Counted from the first letter of the stretch, positions 51,641-61,686 are shown. The stretch: DNA of 64,000 nt from Bacteroidota bacterium (GCA_030684395.1 JAUXTT010000004.1:248001-312000); one strand, 5' to 3'. The notes: a model not told the origin generated them from the letters alone. A program made the numbers and translations.

Positions 51641-52876
51641 TTACAGCCTAATCGTTTCAATGGCATCGCTATCCTCTTCTTTATTCATTGTTATAAGTGA
51701 AAGCTCATAGTTTTGGTAAGCCGTTGTAAATTTTTTATACTTACTCGCTTTGTATTGCTGCTCGCTGTATTTTACTTCGTAAGCTAAGCCGCTGTCTAAT
51801 GTTTTGTCTACAACAAAATCGATTTCATTCCCATCGGCAGTGCGCCAAAAATAGAGCGCATCGAGTTGATACAAATTTCGCAAACGTGTGTACACATAAT
51901 TTTCTATCAAATGTCCTTTATCCATACGATCGTTAAGGTTCCCGAATTGTTTTAATAAGGTGTTTCGTAAACCTAAATCATTAAAATAAATTTTAGGCAT
52001 TTTTACTATTTCCTTAATTACATTTCCGTGTTTTGGTGGTAATAAATGAATGTGAAAACACTTGCTCAATAAGTACAAATAATTTTCGATTGCCCCGCTC
52101 GATAGTTTTAAATGATCGCCCAAATTATGTTGATTAACCAAATCACCTGTTTGCGCTGCTAAAATACGCGCAAGCTGAAAAAACTTTAACTCATCTTTCA
52201 GGTTTGATTCAGAAACATCCTTGCGCATATAGGAGTTTACCAATTCCTGTAACAACTCTACTTTATCTTCGTTGTTTTTTTGCAACACTACCGCAGGATA
52301 ACCTCCATAGGTTAAATACTCTTCAAATAAATTAGTAAGTAACTGCTTGTTTAAGGAAATAAATGTTGGACGTTTACGCAGTTCATGCAAATCACTTATT
52401 AATTTATCCTGACCTTTAAAGTGCAAAAACTCTTCAAAATCTAAGGTATAAAGTTCAAATATTTTTTTTCGTCCCGCTAAGGAATCTTTAAAATCTTTAT
52501 TAATGTAAAAGGCACTACTACCTGTGGCAATAACTTTTACTTTTTTCTCATAGGTGTCGTATAAGTATTTTAAAAAATTAGAAGGATTTTCTGCATACTG
52601 CACTTCATCAATTAATAAATACAAGCGCTCTTTTGCGTCTAAACTGTTAGGATGAACTGCGTAGTTAAAAATATTTTCAGGATGTTGGTTAATTGCATTT
52701 AAGATCTCCGGATTTTCGAATGAAATAAGAATCGCCTTTTCTTTTTTAGCTGCTAAGAAATCTTTTACCTGTTTTACAATGGTAGTTTTACCAACTTGCC
52801 TTGCACCAATTAAAATACTATAGCGCTTATCGTCTAAATGCTTTATTATTTTGTCCAATATGTGCTTTCTGTTCAT
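51641..52876 (-). CDS. AAA ATPase with DUF4143 domain
   Basis: 411 residues. N-terminal P-loop ATPase with Walker A GARQVGKTT (24-32), Walker B LYLLIDEVQYAENP (about 86-99) and sensor ATGSSAFYIN (about 116-125); the C-terminal DUF4143 domain (about 200-370) with a nuclease-like strand pattern FWRTADGNEIDFVVDK and AYEVKYSE. This family is widespread, often accessory, and of unknown role. The gene stands alone between strong terminators, which fits independent acquisition, though its base composition is like its neighbours. Confidence 0.9.
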   Translation of the reverse strand: MNRKHILDKIIKHLDDKRYSILIGARQVGKTTIVKQVKDFLAAKKEKAILISFENPEILNAINQHPENIFNYAVHPNSLDAKERLYLLIDEVQYAENPSNFLKYLYDTYEKKVKVIATGSSAFYINKDFKDSLAGRKKIFELYTLDFEEFLHFKGQDKLISDLHELRKRPTFISLNKQLLTNLFEEYLTYGGYPAVVLQKNNEDKVELLQELVNSYMRKDVSESNLKDELKFFQLARILAAQTGDLVNQHNLGDHLKLSSGAIENYLYLLSKCFHIHLLPPKHGNVIKEIVKMPKIYFNDLGLRNTLLKQFGNLNDRMDKGHLIENYVYTRLRNLYQLDALYFWRTADGNEIDFVVDKTLDSGLAYEVKYSEQQYKASKYKKFTTAYQNYELSLITMNKEEDSDAIETIRL

Positions 52877-52907
52877 GCTAATTTACCGTGTATTTTCATT
52901 TGAAAAA

Positions 52908-52915
52908 CAAATATA
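52908..52915 (-). promoter_or_regulatory. -7 box of the AAA ATPase gene
   Basis: TATATTTG on the minus strand, exact consensus, 31 nt before the ATG. Confidence 0.4.
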
Positions 52916-52979
52916 ATACAATATTTTTCGATTTAAAAATTATTATTATCGTATAAATATAAATCATTGGAATAAAAAA

Positions 52980-53018
52980 ATCCGATAATTTTCAATTGTA
53001 AGTTGAAAATTATCGGAT
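52980..53018 (-). terminator. Strong terminator of the aconitase gene
   Basis: Perfect 15-bp stem TCCGATAATTTTCAA / TTGAAAATTATCGGA, 7-nt loop, followed on the minus strand by seven T. It is the longest perfect stem in the window. Confidence 0.85.
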
Positions 53019-53074
53019 AATTTTAGTTTTAAAATAGCAACTAATTGAAAATAAATAAGTTGTGTTTAACAGAA

Positions 53075-55342
53075 TTAGGCCTTAACTGAAGATCTAATAA
53101 TATTCAATGCTCCACCAGCTTTGAACCACTCAATTTGTTGTTCATTATAGCTGTGGTTTACTTTGATTTCATCTCTGCTTCCGTCTTTGTGATTAAACAC
53201 CATGGTTAATTGCTTACCCGGAGTAAATGTTGTTAAGCCTAAGATATCGATGGTATCGTCTTCCTGGATCTTGTTGTAATCTTCTTTGTTTGCAAAAGTT
53301 AATCCCAACATTCCTTGTTTTTTCAAGTTCGTTTCGTGGATACGCGCAAATGATTTTACCAATACTGCACGTACACCTAAATGACGTGGCTCCATTGCTG
53401 CATGCTCACGAGATGAACCTTCACCGTAGTTTTCGTCGCCAATTACCACTGCGCCTAAACCAGCTGCTTTGTATGCACGTTGTACTTTAGGAACTTCATC
53501 ATACGATCCGTCCAATGTGTTCTTCACTTTGTTAGCTGTATCATTGTATGAGTTGATAGCACCGATCAACATGTTGTTAGAGATGTTATCTAAGTGACCG
53601 CGGAAACGTAACCATGGACCTGCCATAGAAATATGATCCGTTGTACATTTTCCTTTTACACGAATTAATAATTTTAATCCATGAAGATCAGTTCCTTCCC
53701 ATGCTTTGAACGGAGCCAATAACTGCAAACGCTCAGAAGTTGGAGATACTTTTACTTCAACTGATTTCCCATCAGCAGCCGGTGCCTGATAACCCGGATC
53801 ATCCACAGCAAAGCCTTTTGCAGGTAATTCATCACCTGTTGGCGGATCTAATTTTACTGCAACACCTTCTTCGTTAATTAATGTATCTGTTAATGGATTA
53901 AAATTAAGATCACCTGCAATAGCAAATGCTGTTACGATTTCAGGAGATGCAACGAACGCATGTGTGTTCGGGTTACCATCCTGACGAGCAGCAAAGTTAC
54001 GGTTGAATGAGTGAATGATAGTATTCTTTTCTTTTTTCTCTGCACCTACTCTGTCCCACATACCGATACATGGACCGCAAGCGTTAGAGAATACAGTACC
54101 ACCTATTCTTGCAAATTCCGCAATAAATCCGTCACGCTCAATTGTATAACGTACTTGCTGAGAACCCGGAGTAACAGAGAATTCAGCTTTTGCTTTTACT
54201 TTTTTGTCGGCAGCTTGTTTTGCAACAGAAGCAGCACGTGCAATATCTTCATAAGAAGAGTTGGTACAAGAACCAATTAAACCTGCTTTGATATTAGTTG
54301 GCCATCCTTTTTCTGCAGCGATCTTTTTCATCTGAGAAATTGGTGTAGCAAGGTCCGGAGTGAAAGGTCCGTTTACATACGGTTCTAATTCTGACAAGTT
54401 GATCTCGATCACTTCATCAAAATATTTTTTAGGGTCAGCGTACACTTCAGGATCTCCAGTTAGGTCACCTTTAATTTTATCAGCCAAAGCAGCAACATCA
54501 GCACGGCCTGTAGCTTTTAAGTAACGACTCATGCTATCATCGTAACCGAAAGTAGAAGTAGTAGCCCCAATTTCAGCTCCCATGTTTGCAATGGTTCCTT
54601 TACCTGTACAGCTAAGTGACTCAGCACCTTCACCAAAATATTCTACAATTTTATCGGTACCCCCTTTTACAGTTAAGATACCTGCAACTTTTAAAATGAT
54701 GTCTTTAGAAGAACACCATCCGCTTAGTTTTCCTGTTAATTTAATACCAATTAGTTTTGGCCATTTACATTCCCAAGCCAAACCTGCCATAACATCGCAA
54801 GCATCAGCCCCACCAACACCAATAGCAATCATACCTAAACCACCTGCATTCACAGTGTGAGAATCGGTACCTATCATCATACCACCAGGAAATGCATAGT
54901 TCTCTAACATTACCTGGTGAATGATACCTGCACCCGGTTTCCAGAAACCGATACCGTATTTATTAGTAACCGAAGAGAGGAAATCGTAAACCTCTTGATT
55001 TACTTTAACTGCTCTTTCCAGATCGGGTTTTGAATTATCTTTTGCAGTGATCAAGTGATCACAATGTACCGTAGAAGGCACAGCTGCTTGCGGGCGACCT
55101 GCCTGCATAAATTGCAATAAAGCCATTTGAGCCGTTGCATCCTGCATGGTAACACGATCCGGAGCAAAATCAACGTAAGAGTTTCCTCTTTCGAAGTTCT
55201 CGAATTTCTGATCTTTGTGTAAATGCGAGAATAAAATTTTCTCAGCTAAAGTTAAAGGACGGCCAAGCGCTTTACGAGCTGCTTCCACCTTTGCCGGCAT
55301 ACCTTCGTATACCTTTTTGATCATGTCAATGTCAAAAGCCAT
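53075..55342 (-). CDS. Aconitate hydratase
   Basis: TCA cycle enzyme interconverting citrate and isocitrate through a [4Fe-4S] cluster. 755 residues of the mitochondrial-like aconitase type. Cluster ligands: Cys about 357 in GSCTNSS and Cys about 419 and 422 in ACGPCIG. Other motifs: [27 protein letters not shown], and in the swivel domain [12 protein letters not shown] and [17 protein letters not shown]. It stands alone between a 300-bp upstream gap and a strong terminator. Confidence 0.95.
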   Translation of the reverse strand: MAFDIDMIKKVYEGMPAKVEAARKALGRPLTLAEKILFSHLHKDQKFENFERGNSYVDFAPDRVTMQDATAQMALLQFMQAGRPQAAVPSTVHCDHLITAKDNSKPDLERAVKVNQEVYDFLSSVTNKYGIGFWKPGAGIIHQVMLENYAFPGGMMIGTDSHTVNAGGLGMIAIGVGGADACDVMAGLAWECKWPKLIGIKLTGKLSGWCSSKDIILKVAGILTVKGGTDKIVEYFGEGAESLSCTGKGTIANMGAEIGATTSTFGYDDSMSRYLKATGRADVAALADKIKGDLTGDPEVYADPKKYFDEVIEINLSELEPYVNGPFTPDLATPISQMKKIAAEKGWPTNIKAGLIGSCTNSSYEDIARAASVAKQAADKKVKAKAEFSVTPGSQQVRYTIERDGFIAEFARIGGTVFSNACGPCIGMWDRVGAEKKEKNTIIHSFNRNFAARQDGNPNTHAFVASPEIVTAFAIAGDLNFNPLTDTLINEEGVAVKLDPPTGDELPAKGFAVDDPGYQAPAADGKSVEVKVSPTSERLQLLAPFKAWEGTDLHGLKLLIRVKGKCTTDHISMAGPWLRFRGHLDNISNNMLIGAINSYNDTANKVKNTLDGSYDEVPKVQRAYKAAGLGAVVIGDENYGEGSSREHAAMEPRHLGVRAVLVKSFARIHETNLKKQGMLGLTFANKEDYNKIQEDDTIDILGLTTFTPGKQLTMVFNHKDGSRDEIKVNHSYNEQQIEWFKAGGALNIIRSSVKA

Positions 55343-55534
55343 AGTGTATTGATTTATAATTTATAATTTCTGATTTTCGATGTATTACTATTGATGATTT
55401 ATTTTTTCGCTACTTAATTCGCCAATTCCCTAAATCACCTACTCAACAACTGTATTGAGGGCAACTAATTTACGGATTTCTACCATAAAAAAGGTATTTT
55501 TTGAGAAATTTTGTGGTGAAAAGAAAATTCTCAA
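55343..55534. other. Upstream region of the aconitase gene
   Basis: Part of the 300-base gap without a gene (55343-55642). AT-rich, with no open frame of note; no full TTG/TAnnTTTG promoter was found, only weak minus-strand candidates such as TAAATTAG near 55468. The rest of the gap is the palindromic repeat at 55535. Confidence 0.4.
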
Positions 55535-55638
55535 ATGGCACGCTGATAACGCAGATTAGGCGGATTTACACAGGTCTCTTTTTTAAAATAGGATCAAATC
55601 AGTGAAAATCCTAAAAATCAGCGTCATCTGTATGCCAT
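55535..55638. repeat. 104-bp imperfect palindrome
   Basis: Perfect terminal hexamers ATGGCA / TGCCAT; the arms ATGGCACGCTGATAACGC... and ...GCGTCATCTGTATGCCAT remain complementary for about 35 bp with mismatches. The arms carry the AACGCAGATT / CGGATTTACAC phrases also seen at 11647 and 14880. It lies directly after the stop of the 55643 gene. Confidence 0.65.
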
Positions 55639-55642
55639 CTTC

Positions 55643-57580
55643 CTAATCATTGTAAGGCCTCGCTTGTTTGATCAGGATTCGCTTTTTTCCTTCGGAGCCG
55701 TATAGGATCTTAAACTCCACATCCATTGCGAAATCTTTATAAAGCGTTTGCGGGAACATTTTGTAGAGATCGTAAAAATGCCTTTTGATTACTTCCAATT
55801 GCTTTGTCAATTCAAACAATTCATCCTGCGATAAGAGGGATGAATTCGGATGCAGGCTCGAAAAACTTATCCAGTCGGCTGAGCGATTTGCGTTATAAAA
55901 ATCTGAAACGGTATTCATGTATGAAACCACTTGTTCACATGTTTTTCCGGCTGTTGGGGAAACCACTTCTTCTTCGCCTTGCTGCATATTAATAACGAAA
56001 CCTGCTTCATAATCGCGGTACAAATTTTTAGTTATTGCAACTCCATTTACCATTTCATTATCAAAAGCTTCGTGCACCAACACTCCCATACATACTGCAC
56101 TGTTGTCGAAATTAAAATAGGTACGTTCTTTAAACGCTCTCGTGTACCAAAGACTTGCCCATACTGCTTTGATCGCTCTTTCGTATGTTTTCTTCTCATG
56201 ATTGGCAATGCCACTTACAGAAGTGTAAAGACCCGCTCCATTAAATCCTGTTTCATCTTCGCAATTAGAGGAAGAACGGAAACGAACTTTATTGTATCCG
56301 AATTTTTTTATACACTTTGCATTGATGGTATCCAGGAATTGTTTGTTGAGCGGGGCATTTTTAATTGCTTCACGAATTTTATTCAAGCGAAGATCAAGAA
56401 CACTATCCGATTCCAACGCTTTTTTATCAGCAAGCAATAAATTGATCAACGAATCTATTTTATTATTCTTAACGTGTTGCATGTAATAATAGAATGGGAT
56501 AGCAAAAGCTTCTTTGGGTGTTTCGAAATTCGTTTCCTTTTTTGAGATCTTTTTTAATTCGGCAAGATTAGCCGCTTTGGAACCAATATATTTTCTACTC
56601 TTGAAAGAATGCTTACTAAGGTCAATTATCGCCGAATACTCTTCATCCGTATCAGGCTTACGTAATTTTACTTTTTTAGCTGCCTGAATAGAAGAGTTTG
56701 AAGGTGTAATCATTACTGATTCGTTCTTCACGGCAAGTTCAACTACCTTGTTCTCGTATTGTTTTAATGAATCGATCATAAAAATATCTTTCTGTGCTGC
56801 AGAAGGTGTTTTACGATTGTTCGTTAACAAACAAATATGACTGAGTGGTGTTTGAAATTCGTTTACGATCACTCCTTTGCATAATGGTAATTCATTCGAG
56901 CTTCCATCCATTATCAAAATATTATTAGAGTAATCTTTGTTTTTAGATAATTCACCTGCTTTTACAAACAACAATGTCCCGGTTGTGGTTCCTTTACAAA
57001 TAGGTTGGTAGTTCTGATTTTTAAATAACTCATCGCTGGTAAGGACTTTGTGCTTTAAAGAAATTTCCTTTTTCCTTCTGAGAAGAATAGTTGTATTTAA
57101 CAAGATTTTGAATTCGGATTTTTTAAAGAAGGTTTCGCTTACCTTTTGTACCAGTTCATCTATCAACAGATCATTCGGGTTGTCGGAAGCAGCGAATTGC
57201 AGAAAATAATTTTTTGTGTTTACATTGTAATTAAAAGTAGCCAGCACATATTTACGTTTGGGGCTATTACTGTAATTGATCTCATTGAATACTTCCAGGT
57301 CATCATTATCACTCATATACTCAGAAGTAAACCGATAATGCCATTGGTATTTTTTTGATTCGAGGTAAAAAATCTTTTTGTCTTTTAAACGATACACTAC
57401 CTTAACACATTCGATACCTTTAAAATTATTGGAAAGAGGCGAGCCTCTTAAAAGATCAAAGTCTTCTTTGGATTTTAGTTCCGGAAGGTAATCAGGAAGT
57501 TTTGTTGTGGTTTGGGAGTAACTACAAAAACTGAGCAGAGTTAATAGAAAAGCTATTACACTATTCTTTTTCATACTCAT
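55643..57580 (-). CDS. Exported PEP-synthase/dikinase-like protein
   Basis: 645 residues: signal peptide (about 3-23, LLSFCSYSQ), a unique N-terminal beta-rich domain (about 30-180), a phosphohistidine swivel-like domain with His about 247 in TPLSHICLLT, and a C-terminal ATP-grasp of the pyruvate-phosphate dikinase type (about 330-640; FRSSSNCEDETGFNGAG in the middle). The order histidine domain then ATP-grasp is that of glucan water dikinase, not PEP synthase, and there is no PEP/pyruvate barrel. An extracytoplasmic location is puzzling for an ATP enzyme. The reaction is unknown. The start overlaps the preceding stop (ATGA). Confidence 0.8.
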   Translation of the reverse strand: MSMKKNSVIAFLLTLLSFCSYSQTTTKLPDYLPELKSKEDFDLLRGSPLSNNFKGIECVKVVYRLKDKKIFYLESKKYQWHYRFTSEYMSDNDDLEVFNEINYSNSPKRKYVLATFNYNVNTKNYFLQFAASDNPNDLLIDELVQKVSETFFKKSEFKILLNTTILLRRKKEISLKHKVLTSDELFKNQNYQPICKGTTTGTLLFVKAGELSKNKDYSNNILIMDGSSNELPLCKGVIVNEFQTPLSHICLLTNNRKTPSAAQKDIFMIDSLKQYENKVVELAVKNESVMITPSNSSIQAAKKVKLRKPDTDEEYSAIIDLSKHSFKSRKYIGSKAANLAELKKISKKETNFETPKEAFAIPFYYYMQHVKNNKIDSLINLLLADKKALESDSVLDLRLNKIREAIKNAPLNKQFLDTINAKCIKKFGYNKVRFRSSSNCEDETGFNGAGLYTSVSGIANHEKKTYERAIKAVWASLWYTRAFKERTYFNFDNSAVCMGVLVHEAFDNEMVNGVAITKNLYRDYEAGFVINMQQGEEEVVSPTAGKTCEQVVSYMNTVSDFYNANRSADWISFSSLHPNSSLLSQDELFELTKQLEVIKRHFYDLYKMFPQTLYKDFAMDVEFKILYGSEGKKRILIKQARPYND

Positions 57581-58524
57581 CCCTTAATAAGTTTTTTGAT
57601 CTTAACTGCAATTTCTCCAAGCTTACTTGACCTTTCAAAACAAAGGTATTGTTTCTTGGTTCCACCAAACTCCTTAAAATATTTTTCAATACTTTGTTCC
57701 ATAGAACCTTCAAAGTCATAGGTTTCGATGCCGATCTTTTTTGCATGTTCAATGCATGCACTCATAGCCAATGGACCTGCTCCAATATGTTTAATACTTT
57801 CATCAAATCCACCCAATAGGTAAAAAGCTTCTTTATTATGATAAATACAAAAATAAACAACGCAATTTTTTCCATCCAATGAAGAAGCAAAAGCAAAGCT
57901 GTTGTTTTTATTTGCGTACTCAAACAAAATCCTTCTCACAAAAGCTTCATCAATTGATTTTGATTGTCGCGCAAAAGTTTTTTTCACCAGATCAAAAACT
58001 ACCTGCATATCTGTGATTCGCTTAACCTGCAAATTGTCTTTTATTGCTCTCCTGATCTGCTGCCTCCTTTTGGGCGCATACAGTGTTTGAACATCTTCAG
58101 CTTTGGTTAAATCAAGAACATAAGTATGATTCCATTTGGAGTTAAGGCCTTTGATTTTTGTATTATTGAATAGTTCGGAATACTTGTAAGACACATTAAA
58201 ACGGAATAAGCTGTGTTTTTTTTTACTTATGGATTGTTCCATCCATTTTTTTACAGCTTCCTTCATTTGTTCAGTATCTGTATCACACGCAATGAGCAAT
58301 GCACAATCCGGCATAAATGGTGGCGGAATGGAAAAACTAAGGATGGATTTCTTAAAACTATAGGTATTAAAAACTGCTACCAGTATATTATTATAATAAA
58401 CACCCTTTACTTTGCATTTGCTGCCATATAGTTTTAACCAGTCGGAGGTATTATATACAGAGGCGCTTTGATTAATAAAATCAAGATAGGTTTTACTATT
58501 TGTATCAATGTGTTTTAGCTGCAC
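57577..58524 (-). CDS. FemAB/GNAT-like acyltransferase
   Basis: 315 residues with the double-GNAT layout of FemAB-like proteins: YNTSDWLKLYGSKCKVKGVYY at the start, KRRQQIRRAIKDNLQVKRI (about 152-170, the typical R-x-x-I-R/K segment), and IGAGPLAMSACIEHAKKIGIETYDFEGSM in the C-terminal half. Relatives add amino acids to cell-wall peptides or modify exopolysaccharides. The start is GTG at 58524. Its stop overlaps the start of the exported dikinase-like gene, so the two are translationally coupled and probably functionally linked. Confidence 0.82.
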   Translation of the reverse strand: MQLKHIDTNSKTYLDFINQSASVYNTSDWLKLYGSKCKVKGVYYNNILVAVFNTYSFKKSILSFSIPPPFMPDCALLIACDTDTEQMKEAVKKWMEQSISKKKHSLFRFNVSYKYSELFNNTKIKGLNSKWNHTYVLDLTKAEDVQTLYAPKRRQQIRRAIKDNLQVKRITDMQVVFDLVKKTFARQSKSIDEAFVRRILFEYANKNNSFAFASSLDGKNCVVYFCIYHNKEAFYLLGGFDESIKHIGAGPLAMSACIEHAKKIGIETYDFEGSMEQSIEKYFKEFGGTKKQYLCFERSSKLGEIAVKIKKLIKG

Positions 58525-58568
58525 AGGCTTTGTAAAACTGTGTTATAGTATTCTTCGTTATGAAATAA

Positions 58569-59051
58569 CTATTTACTCTTCTCAATGGTGATCCCTACAT
58601 CCAAAATAAAAGGCAAAGGATCAATAGCGGCCTGATCACCATAGCGCATTGCTTGCTCAAAGGTAAAAATGTATTTTCCTTTCACGGGGAATTTTGTATT
58701 CTTCTTAAACAGAATACTATTGTCCCACAAATCACCTGCCCCGCTTCCTAACCAGTTTCCTTTTTCATCCGCAAGCAAACATTCTAATGTGTCAATTTTA
58801 ATGTTACCATCAGGGTATTTTGTTTCCAAAAACATAAATAAGTTTCTGTACATATATGTGTCTGCATTACGTACATTAATATACACATCATGGCGACTTT
58901 CGGTATCCTGAATGTCTACTTCAAAAGCCAACTTGTTTTTCTTAGCCCAACCCTCATCCTCCGGAATACTTTTGTTATCGCTAAAAACCACATTGCTGTT
59001 ACAAGAGACTAACAACACAAGCGGAAGTATATATAAAATATATTTAAACAT
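58569..59051 (-). CDS. gldH: Gliding motility lipoprotein GldH
   Basis: GldH is a lipoprotein required for gliding motility and connected to T9SS in flavobacteria. 160 residues: lipobox LLVSC with acylated Cys17, then SIPEDEGWAKKNKLAFEVDIQD, the conserved YINVRNADTYMYRNLFMFLETKYPDG in two parts, GKGNWLG-like GNWLGSGAGDLWDN, and the C-terminal FEQAMRYGDQAAIDPLPFILDVG segment. It begins 3 bp after the ricT stop. Confidence 0.9.
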   Translation of the reverse strand: MFKYILYILPLVLLVSCNSNVVFSDNKSIPEDEGWAKKNKLAFEVDIQDTESRHDVYINVRNADTYMYRNLFMFLETKYPDGNIKIDTLECLLADEKGNWLGSGAGDLWDNSILFKKNTKFPVKGKYIFTFEQAMRYGDQAAIDPLPFILDVGITIEKSK

Positions 59052-59054
59052 TAT

Positions 59055-60482
59055 TTACGGTTTATCTGTATTGGTATTAGGATTTGGTCGGTTATTATTA
59101 TTATTTGGCTTTTTGCGATGTAATCCGTGTGGTTTATTCTGCGGAGCGTTTTGTGGCTTCGGTTGATTACCCGGTTTATTATGTTGCGGTTTATTCGCAG
59201 GATTAGGATTGTTTTTTGGAGGATTTGGTGGCTTTGGCCCACCCTGATTTGCATTGTTCGAAGGATTAGGTCCCTGCTTTTGCTGATTCGGGTTTTGTGG
59301 CTTTGGTTTATTGCCTTTTTGATTCGGATTGCTTCTGTTCCCTTTGTGTTGTGGTTTTTTTGCTTTATCAAAACGGGTCAAACTATCCATTCCAACTACA
59401 TTTTCATAATCAGGAATAACCTCAACGGAAACAGGAGTTAAAACTTTAGCAGCAAGCTCCTCGGGGAAATTTCCTGCCTTGTTCATCTCAATAACTTCTT
59501 TCACTGTATCAACTGTAACCGGGATAAAATTTTCAAATTCACCTTCATAGGTAAACCACATAAGGCGTTTAAAAATATCTGTTTTTTGATGAAACGCTAT
59601 TCCTTTTTTTGTTCTTAATTTGAGATGGTCCGTATTAGGGAAATCTTTGATAGCATCCAGATATGAATCCAATTCATAATTTAAACAGCACTTAAGTTTT
59701 CCGCACTGACCCGCCAATTTAAGTGGATTTAAAGATAACTGTTGATACCTTGCTGCAGAAGTTGATACAGAACGGAAATCAGTAAGCCAGGTAGAACAAC
59801 ACAATTCTCTTCCACATGATCCGATAGCACCTAATCTTCCAGCTTCTTGTCTTGCGCCTATTTGACGCATTTCCACACGTACCTTAAATTCTTCGGCTAA
59901 TGTTTTGATGAGCTGACGGAAATCGACACGTGCATCAGCAGTGTAATAAAAGATCGCTTTTGTTTTATCGCCCTGGTACTCTACATCACTGATCTTCATT
60001 TGTAAACCATGATGCAGCGCAAAAGTACGTGCTTTGTACATGGTTTCCGTTTCCAGTTTTTGTGCTTCCTGCCATTTATCAATATCCTGCTGTTTAGCTT
60101 TACGGTATACTTTTTTTACCTCTTCACTATCGTGATTAATTTTCTTCTTTTTTAATTGCAAACGAACCAGTTCGCCCACCGCCGAAACCACACCAATATC
60201 ATGACCGGGAGATGCTTCTACCGCAATTACATCACCAACAGAAAGGGTTAGGTTATTTACGTTCTTGAAAAATTCTTTTCTGGAGTTTTTAAAACGAACC
60301 TCAACTACATCAAAAGCGGGTTGACCACTCGGTAATTCCATATTGGAAAGCCAATCGAACACATTGAGTTTGTTACAACCTCCGGTAGAACAGGTTCCGG
60401 TTGCACTTCCGCAACCCTTCACCTTTTCATTAGGATCGTTATAATTTCCTCTGCTATTACTACTACAACTGGTACAGCCCAT
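59055..60482 (-). CDS. ricT: PSP1-domain protein RicT, with long Asn/Pro/Lys tail
   Basis: Regulatory iron-sulfur-containing complex subunit family. 475 residues: a Cys-rich N-terminus (about 1-38; CTSCSS, GCGSATGTCSTGGC), the PSP1 domain (about 60-320) with Cys clusters GSCGRELCCSTW and GQCGKLKCCLNYE, and an unusual C-terminal tail (about 375-475) made almost only of Asn, Pro, Lys, Gln and Gly. In Bacillus, RicT with RicA and RicF affects RNase Y; the role in this phylum is not established. The order ricT-gldH is common in gliding Bacteroidota. Confidence 0.9.
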   Translation of the reverse strand: MGCTSCSSNSRGNYNDPNEKVKGCGSATGTCSTGGCNKLNVFDWLSNMELPSGQPAFDVVEVRFKNSRKEFFKNVNNLTLSVGDVIAVEASPGHDIGVVSAVGELVRLQLKKKKINHDSEEVKKVYRKAKQQDIDKWQEAQKLETETMYKARTFALHHGLQMKISDVEYQGDKTKAIFYYTADARVDFRQLIKTLAEEFKVRVEMRQIGARQEAGRLGAIGSCGRELCCSTWLTDFRSVSTSAARYQQLSLNPLKLAGQCGKLKCCLNYELDSYLDAIKDFPNTDHLKLRTKKGIAFHQKTDIFKRLMWFTYEGEFENFIPVTVDTVKEVIEMNKAGNFPEELAAKVLTPVSVEVIPDYENVVGMDSLTRFDKAKKPQHKGNRSNPNQKGNKPKPQNPNQQKQGPNPSNNANQGGPKPPNPPKNNPNPANKPQHNKPGNQPKPQNAPQNKPHGLHRKKPNNNNNRPNPNTNTDKP

Positions 60483-60502
60483 ATCTTAATTTGTGCAAGA
60501 AA

Positions 60503-60530
60503 CAAAGATACTAAAATTTGCTATAATCAA
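60503..60530 (-). promoter_or_regulatory. Promoter of the ricT-gldH unit
   Basis: On the minus strand: TTG (60528-60530), 17-nt spacer, TATCTTTG (60503-60510, exact). Confidence 0.5.
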
Positions 60531-60551
60531 GAAGCAAGTAAAAATGAAGGT

Positions 60552-61682
60552 TTATGCGGGTTTTTTACTGTTTAACAGCTCGTTCATGGTTAAACTCATG
60601 TCCATGAAAAGAATTTTAGGGTTTGCATTTCTTTCAATATGATAATAAGCTTTATTAAATTCTTCTACAATCCGTTCGTAATTTCCCATGTGAACAAAGG
60701 CTGAGAATTTTTTAAGGAAGTCTAACTCTTCATTTCTTGCTTTAACTAATGTTTCTCCACCACTGTTCAGCAGCAGGCACTCACGGAGCAATTGTAATCC
60801 ATATTGCAAAAAATACTTTTGTTTCTCACGACCTAAAGCTGCGGTTTGTTCTATCCATGGGTTTATTTTAAACACATTAAAATTTAGCGCGCCACGCATA
60901 AAATTCTGGAAGTGTGCCAACTGCGCCACATGACTATCTTGCTCCTTGGCTATTAATAATGCTTCGCGCTGATTCCCTTCGGCCATGCCTGCACAGTACC
61001 GCGCAAGCTGGTCACTCAATCCATATTTACGATGAAAAAGTTCCGCTATCTCGTCATCGCTTGCCAAACCAAATTTCACCAGCTGCGTTCTCGAAAGAAT
61101 TGTGGTGAGTAATTGTTCTGCGTGATGACAAACCAAAATAAAAATAGTTTGATCAGGCGGTTCTTCCAATATCTTCAGCAATTTATTAGCTGCCGAAGCA
61201 TTCATTTTTTCCGGTTGCCAGATAATCATAAATTTATAACCACCTTCGTAACTGGTATAACTTAGCTTTTTGATAATGTTATTACTTTCTTCGGCAGCAA
61301 TGGTTGGTTGCTTATTTTCTGCACTTAATTCATTGAACCAATCCTGTTGGTTCATTAATGGATTGGCAAGAAAAGCTTCACGAAAATCGCGGATCAAATG
61401 CTCGCTCAATCTAACATCTTTACTGCTTGCAATAGGATACACAAAATGTAAATCGGGGTGAGCCAGTTTATTTACTTTCTGACAAGATGCGCACTGATTA
61501 CATGGCTCGGCATTTTGCTTATTAGTACAAAACACATATTGCGCAAAAGTAACCGCCGTAGCCAGGTTCCCGCTTCCCTCATTACCCAAAAACAAAAGGG
61601 CATGAGGAATACGTTCTTCATTCGCCATGCGTTGAATACGCTCTTTCACTTCGGTTTGTCCTGCTATATCTGCAAAAAACAT
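60552..61682 (-). CDS. holB: DNA polymerase III delta prime-type clamp-loader subunit
   Basis: Part of the clamp loader that places the sliding clamp on DNA. 376 residues from ATG 61682. AAA+ fold with a P-loop-like GNEGSGNLATA in which the usual Lys is Asn, as expected for a subunit that does not hydrolyse ATP; a zinc-binding group CTNKQNAEPCNQCASC (Cys-x8-Cys-x2-Cys-x2-Cys); and the sensor SRTQLVKFG. The start upstream of 61682 is not used because a TATCTTAG box is there. Confidence 0.9.
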   Translation of the reverse strand: MFFADIAGQTEVKERIQRMANEERIPHALLFLGNEGSGNLATAVTFAQYVFCTNKQNAEPCNQCASCQKVNKLAHPDLHFVYPIASSKDVRLSEHLIRDFREAFLANPLMNQQDWFNELSAENKQPTIAAEESNNIIKKLSYTSYEGGYKFMIIWQPEKMNASAANKLLKILEEPPDQTIFILVCHHAEQLLTTILSRTQLVKFGLASDDEIAELFHRKYGLSDQLARYCAGMAEGNQREALLIAKEQDSHVAQLAHFQNFMRGALNFNVFKINPWIEQTAALGREKQKYFLQYGLQLLRECLLLNSGGETLVKARNEELDFLKKFSAFVHMGNYERIVEEFNKAYYHIERNANPKILFMDMSLTMNELLNSKKPA

Positions 61683-61686
61683 GCTG

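Noticed and set aside
51641-52876. AAA/DUF4143 ATPase as a defence island
   Set aside because: It stands alone between terminators with no nuclease, toxin or restriction gene beside it; only its family is mobile in general.
55931-56440. Long open frame on the plus strand (169 codons)
   Set aside because: Antisense to the exported dikinase-like gene; no domain, Cys/Phe-rich composition of a shadow frame, no promoter or ribosome site.
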